A stretch of DNA of 64,000 bases from Mesostigma viride. Lineage: Eukaryota; Streptophyta; Mesostigmatophyceae; Mesostigmatales; Mesostigmataceae. How positions within the stretch are numbered: position 1 is the first letter of the stretch; each line of letters starts with the position of its first letter. A program made the position numbers and the translations under genes. The notes beneath the pieces are model-generated. The model worked only from the letters and a program-made list of their open reading frames with translations, searched no databases and was not told where the DNA came from. The DNA is taken from NCBI GenBank assembly GCA_009746045.1, contig RPFO01000744.1, forward strand, positions 1,270,635-1,334,634. The letters run 5' to 3'. Below, in pieces: positions 11,817-23,486 of this stretch.

Positions 11817-12322
11817 TTACTGGAATCCCTGCTGCGCGCGATGCCGCCGCAACGCGTTGTAGCCGTGCTCAGTCATGATCTCCGGGATCTTGCCAAGGGG
11901 AGCCGCGACCACGTCGGCGTTGAACGCCACCTGGTAGTCATTGCGCGTCTGCTGACGCAGCGTGGACTTCTCAATCCACACATCCGGCGGCCAGTACGAC
12001 AGGAAGGCCGCCATGTAGGGGAGCCGGGTGAACCTGATGAACCCCTGCTCCACATCGACCTCCCCGCACCCAGTTTCCGCGAAGTACCCGGCAGCCATGA
12101 GCAACAGCTCCTTCTGGGCCTTCTCGCTCTCGCAGTAGAACCCCGGAGCTGCCGCAATCTCAGGGAGCTGCTTCCGCATGTAGATAGCTCCCGGGATAGG
12201 CATGAGCTTGGGATACGCAATCCGTCGCAAGTGGTGCTCAGCGCGGTATTGCGGCAGAGGCGGCGGGTGCAGATCGTACGTGGCGGTAGTCCCTACTATC
12301 ACCGGCTCGTAGCGGGACTCAG
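11817..12322 (-). pseudogene. G2 ORF3, C-terminal part
   Basis: C-terminal end of the third ORF of G2, ending with TAA at 11817. It corresponds to the C-terminal domain of G3 ORF3 (about 55540-55937). Shared features include an Arg/His-rich entry, a hydrophobic helical middle, and a final block with AAFLSYWPPDVW here against WAFLGLFPDGVW in G3, followed by a polar segment and DV/LDVL. The frame connects in phase to 21032 once G1 and one ctcag copy are set aside. No known family recognised. An envelope role is not supported, since I see neither signal peptide nor convincing transmembrane segment. Confidence 0.75.
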
Positions 12323-12935
12323 TGTTACGGCGCGTAACAAACTGTGTTATTACGGCCGTAAATAGAGGCCTTACGTTCTTGGTAGCCTCAGCTACTCCGA
12401 AACAATCCGTGGTTACGGCTGTTGTCGTTCCTACGTTTACGTGCGGTTAGGACCCTTTTGACTGGTTGTTACCTGGTCCAGTGACATATCAATTGTTCAG
12501 TATTGTGGGCCGGCGCAGTCGCGCCGCGCTGCGTACTTTAGGGCCTGGGCCGTTGGCACTCTGTGTGGTCTGGACCGGCGCCGCCCCACGTGGCATTAGA
12601 GTGCGTAGATCTAACCTACCTGTGATCGTACGGGCGAGGGCCATGTTTGGCCCGAGCACGCACGAGTCTGTCGGCCAATTTAGGTGTTGCAATTTCCTTG
12701 TGTTGACAGTTCGACCTTTGATATGGCTTGTTATAGCTAGTCGAACCATGGATGTACGTTATTGCCAGTAATGTGTCAATTGCTTAGTATGGAAACAATT
12801 ATCGGAAAGCATTAGAGTCGGGAGTTCAACGATCTTTCAAAATGCAGAACAGGGTTCCTTCTTCTACCGGGTTAGTTAGTCTAGGACAGGTTAGATCCTG
12901 GGGTCGAGGTAGAGTAGAAGAACCGGGTCGTAACA
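12323..12935 (+). repeat. G1 5' LTR
   Basis: 613 bp, pairs with 20399-21026. Its first 17 bases are themselves an inverted repeat (TGTTACG gcg CGTAACA). It is followed at once by the primer-binding site. Confidence 0.92.
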
Positions 12936-12936
12936 A

Positions 12937-12951
12937 TGGTATCGGAGGAAC
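12937..12951 (+). other. G1 primer-binding site
   Basis: TGGTATCGGAGGAAC begins one base after the LTR and would pair with a tRNA ending CCTCCGATACCA. The same 15 bases follow the G3 5' LTR. It resembles the initiator-Met type site (TGGTATCAGAG) but is not identical. Confidence 0.75.
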
Positions 12952-14062
12952 TAGTTTAGGGAACCCCGACAAAGCTCTCCATAACAATCTATACACGGCG
13001 TTGGCACCCCGCGACCTAGACGGCGCTGCCTGCAATGATGAAGGTAATTTAACAGGTATTGGTTGAGTCGCCTGTTAGACGCCTAGATACCGTGCTGCCT
13101 GCAGTCCAGGACACCTTCTAGACGAAGTTAGACTTGATCGCCGCGGGCTGTGTGCATAGATAGATACATTACCTACTCAGTCCATAGAACCTACGCATTT
13201 AGCATAAAGGGTTAGGGTTGCTGTTTCAGTTCCGGCACCAGTAGGGTTGCTGGTCCGTTGTTGGCCTACCTATTATCGGTTTGCTGGGTGCTGTCTTGGC
13301 ACATGTAGTGGGACGATTAGCGTCCTTGTTTTCTACACCTTTTGTACCTGGCTGCGATTCTTTATCCTATTAATGTATGAATGCTAAACTGGAATGTATC
13401 TTCATTAAATTCTACTGTCTATCATACACGACCCCAAGTTGAGACCCCTCGTGGGGTTCGTCAGTCATCGTCTACCCCTACCGTATGAAGCTCAATTATC
13501 CTTTACATTAATGTTGTCAACCGTGCTTGATAGCTCTACCTTCTTAGGGGGGGAGGAAAGGACCATTCGGGCGCCATCTTTCAACGACTCCCATATCAGT
13601 GTTGGGTGTCCTGCGTCATATACCATGGTTTTTATTTTCTGCCGCATTTGTTTGTTGTTTCTTCCTTTGGTTTATCGCGTCTGTCATGGTCTTTTTCTGG
13701 GGAAACCTCTTGCAGTTCCTAGATTTGCCTCCCTAGCTAGGTAGTATAAACCTGGTATTTACATGATTATCATCATGATTATTATTATTATTACTAGAGA
13801 CGGATCCCCTACCTACCTGTAGTTGTGGTTGAGTTGTGATACGTCCTCCTGCCCATCCCCCGACTACCCTCGCCCTGCCTAGTAAGGTAGTGTCTACCCT
13901 TCTTGCAATGCCTCCCCACTCTACCACCCGTGGCATGGTTCCCCAATATCCTACGTCTACTACTCATATCCCAGATAGCGTCCTTGTATTGACTTTGGTT
14001 CTTTTACCCTTAATTCCTATTACCTTGTTCAAGGAAAGGTAAAATAGCACCTTCTATTACAA
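12952..14062 (+). other. G1 leader region
   Basis: No intact gene. Near 13985-14043, just before the first gag copy, there are remnants of the C-terminal tail of the hybrid-binding-domain ORF (an xDFGSFTL-like motif) that stands in the same place in G3. Confidence 0.5.
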
Positions 14063-15200
14063 ATGGCCTCTCAATCTTCCCCTGGTCGCGGTTTACCCGC
14101 TATCAATCATCGTGCTAGTGCTAGTGGTAGTGACCCTACTAGTACACATCTTCCTTCTACCCATGTTTATGCTACCCCTGTTGGTAATAAGCCGTAAGCG
14201 TGAGTCCATGGATACCTTACCCCACAGGCAGTGATGCCTAGGCTTCCTACCCAGTCTCCCTTTACCCCTGCGTACCACATAGGTAATCGTACGCCTATGG
14301 ATGCACCCCTACGCCTATTGGTGCACCACTACCTATAAAGTACGTCAGCATGCTAGGTTAGCTAGTGCTGCACACGGGCAGCTCCCTCCTACGTCTACTA
14401 ACCCTGCCCCAGCTTCTGTTGCTGCTCCTACCCTGTTGGGTGTGGCACCTACAAGTAAATGGTCGTACGCATGCTCCTATATAGGTCCTTCTGGTAGACC
14501 TACTGCCGTCCCCATGCGTCCTCCTGCCCTTTTGCGCAGCCTACCATTGCCTATGAAACCTGATCGGTCTTCCCCTACCCCTGCCTTCAATGTACAAGGT
14601 AACCCTACTGATACCCCTAAGGTAACCCTACTGATACCCCTAAGGTTAGGGCTGCCCAGCAACGGGCCAGTGAGCCAATACGTCCTCCCCCTGTCACTAT
14701 ACTTCTACCCTTCCTGCAGCCCCTACCTCTGGTGCTGTACCCCCAAGACGTTCTTTCCTAGCTCCTTTTGGCCCTTCTGGTCACCCTTTTGCCCTACCCT
14801 TGCGCCCACCTTAACTTGGGATTATCCTATCGCTGCCTATGAAAATTTTCAGGTTTTTCAGATGCCCTCTCGCGTAGCAAATTTTGAAGTTAATCAGGAT
14901 TGTAGCACTATGCTATTGGATGATAGAACTATGTTCATTTGGCATATTCTTCGCTTAGGGAAGGTTATCAACGTGTCTACCATTCATTATGGTTATCAGC
15001 CTGAGGGCTTGGTTCAGGCTAAGCCCCTACCTACAACCTACCCTATCTATGCCCCAACCTTGGTTTCTTCCACGCTTTGTGTCAGTAGAAGAAAGTGGTC
15101 CTATGGCTATGTAGCTACGATCCCTCGCACCTTCCCGAGCTTAACCATCCCTACCTGTATTCGTTATATACCCAAGCCAAATTATAAGGCTACCCCTTAA
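14063..15200 (+). pseudogene. G1 gag-like copy 1, decayed
   Basis: Pro/Ser/Thr-rich frames with blocks matching G3 gag: GPSGRPTAVP (near 14490), then YP.AAYE..Q.PSRVANFEVN..CSTM (near 14825-14920) and GYQPEG (near 15000). Several frame changes, no zinc knuckle. In the family gag forms the virus-like particle. Confidence 0.65.
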
Positions 15201-15723
15201 GTATTCGCCTTCTTTGTGTGTATTAAGTTTGTGCGTATTCGCCTTCTTTGTGTGGCTATTTTTACTCACTAACCTTCATAACTTTATCCTTTCTCCTACC
15301 TCAGAAGCAGTTGGATCTCGGTGTTGTAGATCTTGCTGCCCTTGATTTTTCCCCCACCATCCTGTTTGACAACTCTTATGTCACGTGATTCTCCTCATGT
15401 GGTTTTTCCTCCCCACTCTTATACAAGGATTTCCCTTGTTAATGTGAGAGGGGAGGGGGCACAATAGATAGTTACCTGAATGCAAACCCCTATAACATTA
15501 GAGTTTGGTTCCTTGTCCATTACGGTTACAAAGAAAGAGTAAATTATTATTTCCTACTCAGTGGAGTGGTTGCATGTAACTTTTCTGCTTTATGATTTCT
15601 TACCCATTTTGGTGGTTGAGTGTTTTCTTTTGTGACTACCTTTGTTGTTTTCTTTTACTTACTTTTTAAGGCATCTTCCTACTTTCATGTACCTTGTTCA
15701 TAACTTTACCTTATTTTTCCATA
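15201..15723 (+). other. Spacer between the G1 gag copies
   Basis: Around 15485-15543 one frame encodes TPITLEFGSLSITVTKKE and a stop, closely matching the tail of the G3 hybrid-binding ORF (LEFGSLSITV..K). So the duplication of gag in G1 carried along the end of the upstream ORF. The rest is T-rich and non-coding. Confidence 0.6.
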
Positions 15724-16735
15724 ATGGCTTCTAATCATTCTCTGGGTGGTGGTATGTCACCTATTTCCCTACGTATGTCAGGTAATATGGTGGAGATGTC
15801 CACTAACACGGATTTACCTTCTACTAATAATGTTAATACTAGACGGGACTCATTGGATAATGTGCACCATCTTCCCCCTCAAGGTAATTCCCTACGTACT
15901 AGAATATTACCTCCTGCTACCCCTTCCTTCTACTTGCGTCGTACCCCTTCTGGAGCCCCTCTAACTTATGAGGAGCGGGTACGTGTTACTAGGGCTCAAA
16001 GGGAAGCATCCCTGCCCCCTACATATACCCCAGCCCCAGTGGCTACAGCAGCCCCTACTGATAATGCAGCTCCTACTACTGCAGTTCGTGTTGTCCCTAC
16101 TGCTCCTTCTGTTATTACTACCTCATATGTGCCTCCTTATGGTTTGGGTCGCAGTCAGGCTCCTATGGGCCCTAGTGGTCGTCCCAGCGTTGTGCCCAAC
16201 GGTCCCCCTGTCGCCTGGTCCTACCCTGATACCGCTTATGAGGCTGCACAAGCTCCTTCGCGTGTGGCTGAATTAGAAAAAAATAGTGATTTTAGTACCA
16301 TGCCCTTACATGATAAGAATTATGACCACTACGCCTACTCGTCTGTTAGGGAAGAATATACTATTCCATACATGTCTGGTCATGCTCCTGAGGCTGTGGC
16401 CCCTTCCAACCCTCTGGTTAAAACCTATCCCAGCCCCAGGTTCTTACCTCCCTTTGTATCGGATGAGGATGGTGGGCCTATTGGTACATATGACCGTGCC
16501 CACCCCCCTAAGCCCCCCTCTCTACCTTTGTTTGCTAATATCCCTAAGTTGGATGTCTACTCCCCAACAATTCTTTACCTTTGTCATGCTACTAACTCAG
16601 AATTCTGAGTCCTGGCAAAACCATAATAGGTGGCGCCTACCTGATTCAGTGCTAGTTCCACACTACCTTACTACCTGTATCACGTCTGAACTAGCTACTA
16701 TTATGAGGAAGAATCCTCCTACGTTGAAGAACTAG
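15724..16735 (+). pseudogene. G1 gag-like copy 2, truncated
   Basis: Starts at ATG 15724, equivalent to the G3 gag start. It shares GNMV..STNTDLPSTNN, TRRDSLDNVHHL, GPSGRPSVVP and AELEKNSDFSTMPL with G3 gag. After a frame change near 16555 it continues with TPQQFFTFVMLLTQNSESW. It stops near 16735 with an internal deletion that removes the zinc-knuckle region. Beyond a VEELDIC block, another copy of the TITL-type tail motif follows (about 16780-16827). It cannot make a full gag. Confidence 0.7.
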
Positions 16736-16879
16736 ATATATGTGATACTGGTTCGTCTTCTATTGCTGACACCCCGATCACTCTTGATGTCGGTGCACTT
16801 ACCATTACACTGTCTACGAACACATAATTTGAAAACTTTTGCTTGCAAGTATTTATTACTACTGTGGATGCTGACAATA

Positions 16880-17680
16880 CCTTACCACTATGTGTTAGAC
16901 TCCTGATGTTTTTAAACGGTGGTCTAAGTTACTGTTCCTTCTACCGTTGTGGACCCTTTCCTACATTGTGATGACCTTCTTGATGTATTGTTGGTTCTTA
17001 TGGATACTGGGGTAACTAGCTTCCTTGTGAGCAAGGCTAGTTTAGAGATTAGGTTTAACCCCTACCCCACATCGTGCTCCTATCAACGTGCATTATTCTG
17101 ATGGACGTACTAGCCATTACTCTGGTACGGTCATTTCACCCCGGATGATACAAGGTCGCCCTATCAGTCTTGTGGCTACCATAGGCCCCATCACTAATTA
17201 TTAGGATTAGAGGGGCACCCAGCTATTACGTTTATTACTAATTTCTGTACCATGGTTGTCTGGTTCCCTGATGGTACTTATTATGGGATACCCGATCGCC
17301 CCTACAAAGTTGAAAAGTCCTTGGTTGATACTACTTTTGTGCCTATATCTGAACCTACCGTATGTCCCCTATTGGATGTATTAGTGTCTCGTGATGAATT
17401 TACAATGGATACCAGGCTCGTGATGAATTTAAGGATCATGGTTATTTATGGTGTGTGTTTCTCCAATTGGTGGTGGAAATGGCGGACTCACCTACCAAAT
17501 TCTGTACGTGTACAGATCCTATTGCGATAGCAGGTGTTACCTGGGATGAAATTGAACTTACTATAGGTATATGGTTGTTGCTGATGAGTCTTAAGTTTTT
17601 ATGAACAGACTCCCGCCTACCCACCTCCTCGTTTTGTGCTACAATGCATGTGTAGTAGTTTAAGGATAGTGCACACCCTA
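16880..17680 (+). pseudogene. G1 protease remnant and start of RT linker
   Basis: Frames between 16880 and 17300 match the G3 protease around MFLNGGL, VDPFLH, a DTG-type active site (MDTGVTSFLVS) and HYSDGRTSHYSG-like text, with shifts and stops. From 17380 the sequence follows the region G3 has between protease and RT (RDEFKDHGYLWCVFLQL; YPPPRFVLQ) and then breaks off near 17680, where about 1.45 kb of RT and RNase H present in G3 is missing. Confidence 0.6.
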
Positions 17681-17684
17681 CCCA

Positions 17685-18240
17685 TGTCCCAGACGCTGAA
17701 TTGTATGCCTACTACCTTTTGCACACTGTTGTTTGCATGTCTGTTCTTCTCTCCCATGTGGGGCTGTCCCTTAACCCTAGTGTGAGGGCACACCTATTGG
17801 CTTTGTGGGGGGGAAGGAACTGAAAAATTTACTCCATGTTCCACTTTATATAGTCATGTGTCTACCAGAGCCGGTAAACTCTACTGTGCTGTAGAGCCTT
17901 CAGGTCCTCTATTGTTTGGCAAAGTTGTTGCTGCAGTACTAAGATACGACTGCTGCTACCCCTACCTTTGACATGGAACGCTAATTAGTCGGTTTAACGC
18001 TACTGAGCCTGAGGCACTTGCTGCTACTGCGTCCCACCCGCAAGAGTTTGGTCGATACCCTTGTAGATTCCCAAGTGGCTTTCTCTATGTGTTAGGAAAG
18101 GAAGATCCCCTGCAGTGGCGCCTCTATGTGCCTCCTATCTGCCCTGCTGGTCTACTGGTTACATGACTTGTATGCCCATCATTGTAACAAGCGTGTCCTT
18201 GACTTGGTCACTCGCCCTATGACTGGCCTTCTTGGTCCAG
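17685..18240 (+). pseudogene. G1 pre-integrase remnant
   Basis: Resumes at the equivalent of G3 51745: YAYYLLHTVV..LLSHVGLSL, then ATEPEALAAT and QWRLYVPPICPAGLL, matching the stretch before and into the integrase zinc-binding region. The integrase D-D-E core is absent. Confidence 0.6.
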
Positions 18241-18269
18241 TGATGCATAAGAGTAGGTGCGAACTTGTG

Positions 18270-20005
18270 AATCTTGTCAGGAGATAATACCTACGCGAGA
18301 CAGATAGCAAGTTTCCGCACCCTTCCCTTTTGGGCTCGCATCTCTACTGCTGCATTGGCGATCGGTCTTGGGTAGCCTACTTTGGGCTGCCGGTTGCACC
18401 GCTAACAACGCCGCCTGGTGTGCCCACCTACTGCGCCGCCAGTTGTGATGCCTTCCGCTGCTCGCGCGTTGCCTTCCGTTGCTGGTGCGACGCCATCCGT
18501 TGTTGGAGAGACGTCTTCCGTGGCTGTCGCTACTCATTTCGACAACGATGCGCTGTTGGGCGACTCGAGCCCGCTGTCCACAGTCGCGGTCGCGTCATCT
18601 AAGTCACTACTGTTGCGCCATTGTGCGACCCTGTTGCGCCACTGTGCGCGCCCGTCGCGCCCTTGTGGGACCTGGGCGACCCAGTTGCCGCGGCTGTCGC
18701 CCCTCCATGCGACCCTGTCGCCTTGTCGTCCGCTGTTGTTGCGCTGACGAGCGACCCTTACATGCCTGTGCGCGCCCCTGTCGCGTCCCCAGTCGACTCT
18801 GGTGCGACGCCGTGCGAGTCTGTTGCACCGCTTCCCGATCATGTTGCTACGTCACGCGCGTTTGTCGCACCGTCTCCCGACTCTGTGGCGCCGTCGTCCG
18901 GCATCTGACAATTCGTGGTGCCGCCTACCTCTGCATGCCACGCCTACTTGCGCCTCTGTGGCGTCGGTTTGCGCCCCTAGCGCTCCTACGAGCGCTCATG
19001 TCGCGCACCCTTGCGACGTTGTCGCGACGTCAGGAGTCATCGGCGCGTCACCCCGCAATCCTGTTGTGGCCATGCGAGAGTATGTCGCGGTGCCCGAGGT
19101 ACCTGTCGCCCCTGCGTGCGACCCTATTCCTACCTCCGTGGCGCCTCCGGTTGAACCTGTGGCGACCGCGCTGTCTACGGGTTCTGCGTCGTCTTCTTCC
19201 GGCAGTGTTGTGCCGCCGCCTACGGCTGCCGTGCCCCTGGCTGGCCCCACCGACGCTGCTGCTGCGCAGAGTGCGCTGCCCGCGGATGGTGCTGGTCACT
19301 CCTACCGTCGTCTCACCGCGCTGGAGTTGGCGGAGCAGGTGCGCTTGGTGATCGAGTGGCTGGCTGGATGCTGACGATCCGCTCCGCGGCCTTCACCTAG
19401 CGCCTTGACATTCTATCTGATCCAGCGCTGCCGCTGGATTCTGACAGGCCGTCGTACCATATGGTGTTGTTGTATATGCTGCTGTACAAGGCCTACCGCG
19501 GTTTGGGACGCTTGATGGCCTGCGCCGCTGCCCGGTCAGGGGTCGGATGCCTACAGTGCCCCCCCCCCGCCCCGTGCCAGCGCTCGTGGTCCCCTGTCCA
19601 CCAACGCGCGACAGGATCTCCGCATCTTAGAGGATCGTGAGATTCGGCACATCCGGATGTGGCATGCCAACGTGGATCTGCTGTTGCATCTGTTCTTCTC
19701 CACGTTGGTGCGCCCTCGGCTGACCTGTGCGAGCCGTCCCTATCTGCGTGTACTCTGCCTCCTGGCATTGGAACCCTTTTTCCTGATTGTTCGAGTGTAG
19801 CCATTTTGATTAGGCTTGTATGCTCATTGTGATCACCCAACATTGGGGTTACTGGGCTTTCCTGGTTTTGTTTCCTACCGTTGTGTGGGAGGATGTCTAC
19901 CTTACCATTGGCCGCCATGACAACGACGAGGATGTCGTTCATTACCGCGCGTACTTGGATGTGCTGATCGCGACGCGCGGGACCTACCAGGCTGATGGCC
20001 AATAG
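18270..20005 (+). pseudogene. G1 ORF3 remnant
   Basis: The first half (18400-19370) is a degenerate repeat rich in Val, Ala, Pro, Ser and Cys, with many VAPxCDxVA-like units, readable only in pieces. The second half matches the C-terminal domain of G3 ORF3: EDREIRHIRMWHANVDLL (about 19630-19685), a hydrophobic LRVLCLLALEPF block, and WAFLVLFPTVVWEDVYLT..RHDNDEDVVHYRAYLDVL, ending GTYQADGQ and a stop at 20005. The Cys-containing N-terminal domain seen in G2 and G3 was not found. This third copy supports ORF3 as a lineage trait. Confidence 0.65.
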
Positions 20006-20398
20006 ATAGAGGGCTCTAGGCCCGACCTGAGGGTGTTGTCCCTCCGGTATATAGAGTCGCCCTCTATGCTTGGCCAGTTGGTTGGTTATCCTTGGTTGTT
20101 GGTGTGAGTATTGTTTCCTACGCGTGTCCTGCCTAGTGCCGTCCCTCCCGGCAAGCCTCCGTGCAAGGCAGTTAGGGGAGCCTCACACCCGGCGTGGTGC
20201 TGGTGATCCCTACACCATTTGGGGTGGACCCGAGGTTAACATATTTGCGCTGGGAGCCCTGGGTGGCTAGTTGATTGTGTTGGGTTATAGTTGGGTGCGA
20301 TAGGTTTTTTATTCCTACCGACCTACCTCTGTTTATGATCCAGTGTTTATGCTCTCCTGACGTAGGGAGAGGACTCCCTACCTTTTATGGGGGGGAGG
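20006..20398 (+). other. G1 3' non-coding region with purine tract
   Basis: The first 60 bases after ORF3 (tagatagagggc... to gtatatagagtcgccctc) are nearly identical to the same place in G3 (55934-56000). The region ends in a purine tract atgggggggagg (20387-20398) directly before the 3' LTR. Confidence 0.7.
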
Positions 20399-21026
20399 TG
20401 TTACGGCGCGTAACAAACTGTGTTATTACGGCCGTAAATAGAGCCTTACGTTCTTGGTAGCCTCAGCTACTCCGAAACAATCCGTGGTTACGGCTGTTGT
20501 CGTTCCTACGTTTACGTGCGGTTAGGACCCTTTTGACTGGTTGTTACCTGGTCCAGTGACATATCAATTGTTCAGTATTGTGGGCCGGTGCAGTCGCGCC
20601 GCGCTGCGTACTTTAGGGCCTGGGCCGTTGGCACTCTGTGTGGTCTGGACCAGCGCCGCCCCACGTGGCATTAGAGTGCGTAGATCTAACCTACCTGTGA
20701 TCGTACGGGCGAGGGCCATGTTTGGCCCGAGCACGCACGAGTCTGTCGGCCAATTTAGGTGTTGCAATTTCCTTGTGTTGACAGTTCGACCTTTGATATG
20801 GCTTGTTATAGCTAGTCGAACCATGGATGTACACGTTATTGCCAGTAATGTCTAAGTAAATGTGTCAATTGCTTAGTATGGAAACAATTATCGGAAAGCA
20901 TTAGAGTCGGGAGTTCAACGATCTTTCAAAATGCAGAACAGGGTTCCTTCTTCTACCGGGTTAGTTAGTCTAGGACAGGTTAGATCCTGGGGTCGAGGTA
21001 GTCAGTAGAAGAACCGGGTCGTAACA
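20399..21026 (+). repeat. G1 3' LTR
   Basis: 628 bp, pairs with 12323-12935. The size difference comes from short indels, the largest near 20850. Confidence 0.92.
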
Positions 21027-22698
21027 CTCAGATGGCACCGGCGCCGGCACATGTGCGTGCAGGAGAAAGCTGACCGAGTCGAAGGTGCCTTCTCGCTGAA
21101 TAAGCACGCTGGAGCCCCCACGGAAGCGCAGGCTCGCGGGGTAGTAAAACCCGGATGGCGGGGGAAGGCTCGGGCGTGGGTATCCCACCTCAATGTCGAC
21201 CACAAAGCCAGCCACCGGATGCAAGGGGACAATGACCCGATTACGGGCATACGTGCCCCGTACCCATTCCTGGGCCGGTATCACGTCCCGACGCGGAGCG
21301 ATCTCCTGTACCGGCGTCTCTGCGGAGCGGGCCAGGACAGGTTGAGGCTGCGCTGGTGCAGGCTGGGGAGCAAGGGCCGGTAAAGGCTGCTCTGGTGCGG
21401 GCGCGGGGATAAGGGCCGCGCCCTGCTGACGCAGCGGTCGGTCGTTGGCACCTCGAACGGGTGACCGTTCGCGTTCCGGCCGAGCGCGGCCGGGTTGTCC
21501 GGGCCCAGCGGCCGCCCCTGTCAAGTTCGAAGCTGAACCGGTGTGCTCGACACGGTCCAGGGAACCGTGATTGTCCCTGGGGTGGAACGGCACCTGTCGC
21601 GCCTCGCGCCGGCGTGACTCCCGCAGCTCTTCTTGCTGACGAGATTCCCGTGACGTGTGCCGGCGTCTCTCCCGCGCCCCGTGATCGAGCGTGGTACAAG
21701 TCCTGTGCCGAGTCCCGACGTGCTTCCCACCAATCGCCACGCTCGTCGCGCCGTCGGATAGAATCGCGTGGCGTTTCATGACGTGCCGATTGTCCGCCAC
21801 GCTCGTGACGCGGGGCAGGGCGGCTCTCACCTTGTCTCTCCCCGGATCTGTCCCGCGGGGCCACCACCACACTTGGTCGACCCCGAGGACGCCCCTTAGT
21901 AGGGAACCTCCTGGGGCGAGCCATCACCGCCTCACGGTTGTACACAATGAGGCGGCGGGGCGGCCGTGTACCGACCTGCGCCGCCCAAGGGACACCATCC
22001 TCCTCAGGGTCGTCACGGCGGACCCGTGGCAGGTCGTCATCCGACTCGTCGTCAGCCAGCTGCCTGTCACCCTCGCCTTCGGGGTCATCTCCCTCCGCCT
22101 CATCCATCTTCCAGATCCTCCGGCACGCCTCCCGCAAGGACCACTCCCAGCACCCCGTGCAGAGCGCGCCTCGTAGGGTAACTCTCCTAAACGCGTCCGG
22201 CAATCGGTTGCGAACGCGTTCAGGGATCAGTAGCAGCGCCAGGCGGGGGTACGCGATTAGAGCCTCCAGAACGTCCTGGCAGTCGCCGCAAGCACAGAGT
22301 GGCGGATGCTGCTCCCACGCCACGGCCACCACCTGGCCCTCGACCGAGGTTGTCCTCCAATCCACCTCGATCAGGAATCCCACCTGTCTGCTGATACACA
22401 GCTTGAGCTCGGATACCGGATCTGACTTGGAACCGGGGGCGCGGTCAGGACAATAGGGTTTAGAAACGAAGTCCGATGCCGCCCGCCCATGTCTCTTGCG
22501 GCGACGCCATAGAACCTCGTCAGAGTCATAACCAGGGACATGCCACTTCGGATAGTAACATTCCTGATTCTCCCGGGACGAGGTCTCCCGCTGCCGAATC
22601 TCCTCTTGCAGCCGAGCCTGTGCCTTCAGCTCCTGGGAGCCGCTGGCACCAGGCGTCGAGGGTCGCGGCTGGCTGATAGACGGCACAGCAGCCGCCTG
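21027..22698 (-). pseudogene. G2 ORF3, central part
   Basis: The large middle piece of G2 ORF3 between the C1 and G1 insertions. It starts in phase at 22698 and has a charged N-terminal segment. Next comes a domain with the motif CACGDC followed by a hydrophobic YPRLALLL block (near 22340-22220), which aligns with LGCGSRC and its following block in G3. It then has an acidic stretch, a long Arg-rich low-complexity region with one frame change (between about 21870 and 21650), and the start of the C-terminal domain (WVRGTYARNR...FVVDIEVGYP). The apparent MRLALTQ start at 22716 is copia LTR sequence, not the true beginning. Confidence 0.75.
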
Positions 22699-23393
22699 AG
22701 TTAACGCCAAGCGCATTGGCGTGATCCTGATTCGGCATATCTCTGCGATTCCAGCGGCACCGGAACGAGTTCATTCCGACAAGTATCAAGAAAGTTATGG
22801 CGTTCCCACTTCCCGGTCGCGCGCGAGCGCGAGCCGGCTGTTCTTCTAAGTCGGACGTGAATATTTGCCGACGGCATATGGGGTCGACAGTAATTCCTGG
22901 GCTGACAGGAATTAGGTGCTGTACCTACGACGGTATTGGATTAATACGTCGTACGCAGGAAATAGGAAACTTAACCTGTGGTCTGTTGGTACCGCAGGCT
23001 TAGTCCTGGACTTCTAGGTGCAGATGCAATAGTCACTGTGGACTGTGCTCTGTGGTCACTGTGCCTGTATGGCAGACCTACTGTATAGGAGCTGGGCGCT
23101 GTACAGGTAGTGAATACTGTACCGGGGGTGTTATTACTGAGCAGGCCTCCTAGGCTGCTCAGGACTAGCAAGCACAGTGCACAAGTATATAAACAATAGG
23201 CCAGTGCCAATTGGGCATCTCTTGCGAGCCCGCCTCACGTGTTGTGCCTTGACTTGGCAAGCGCGTGTACAAGCCTCAAGTGTGTGAGCGCTGTAACATT
23301 ATCCGATTTTAACAAAGCTCCGTTTCCAACCATATTCACACATTGCTGCATTGCAACCATATCCTTCACATTGCGTTGCTAAGAACGTTAACT
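22699..23393 (+). repeat. C1 5' LTR
   Basis: 695 bp, nearly identical to 32659-33354. A 7-bp hairpin ACGCCAA/TTGGCGT (22704-22722) sits at its left end. TATATAAA at 23186-23193 is a good candidate promoter box for the element transcript. Confidence 0.93.
23186..23193 (+). promoter_or_regulatory. Candidate TATA box in C1 5' LTR
   Basis: TATATAAA about 200 bases before the LTR end, repeated at 33146-33153 in the 3' LTR. Position and sequence fit an RNA polymerase II promoter, by inference only. Confidence 0.5.
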
Positions 23394-23486
23394 CAAATTA
23401 CAACCAGTCTCAGCGGAACGGCCAGGAGGGTCGTTGCCGGTTGCGGTGTGCAGCGTTGACGACGCGAGGAGCTCGTCCGGTGGTGA

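Larger units (their letters stand above)
12323..21026 (+). mobile_element. Defective gypsy element G1, inserted in G2 ORF3
   Basis: Plus-strand element of 8.7 kb with 613- and 628-bp LTRs, TGTTACG...CGTAACA ends and target duplication ctcag (12318-12322, 21027-21031). The interior is related to G3 but heavily decayed. It keeps two gag-like copies, a protease remnant, a small piece before RT, the region before the integrase core, and ORF3. It lacks the RT palm, RNase H and integrase catalytic core. The LTRs differ by about three substitutions and four short indels, much less than the decay of the interior, so it was probably copied in trans while already defective. Confidence 0.9.

Noticed and set aside
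22699-22716. Apparent start MRLALTQ of a 491-codon minus-strand ORF
   Set aside because: These codons are the C1 LTR read backwards. The true upstream part of the ORF is at 33446-33355.
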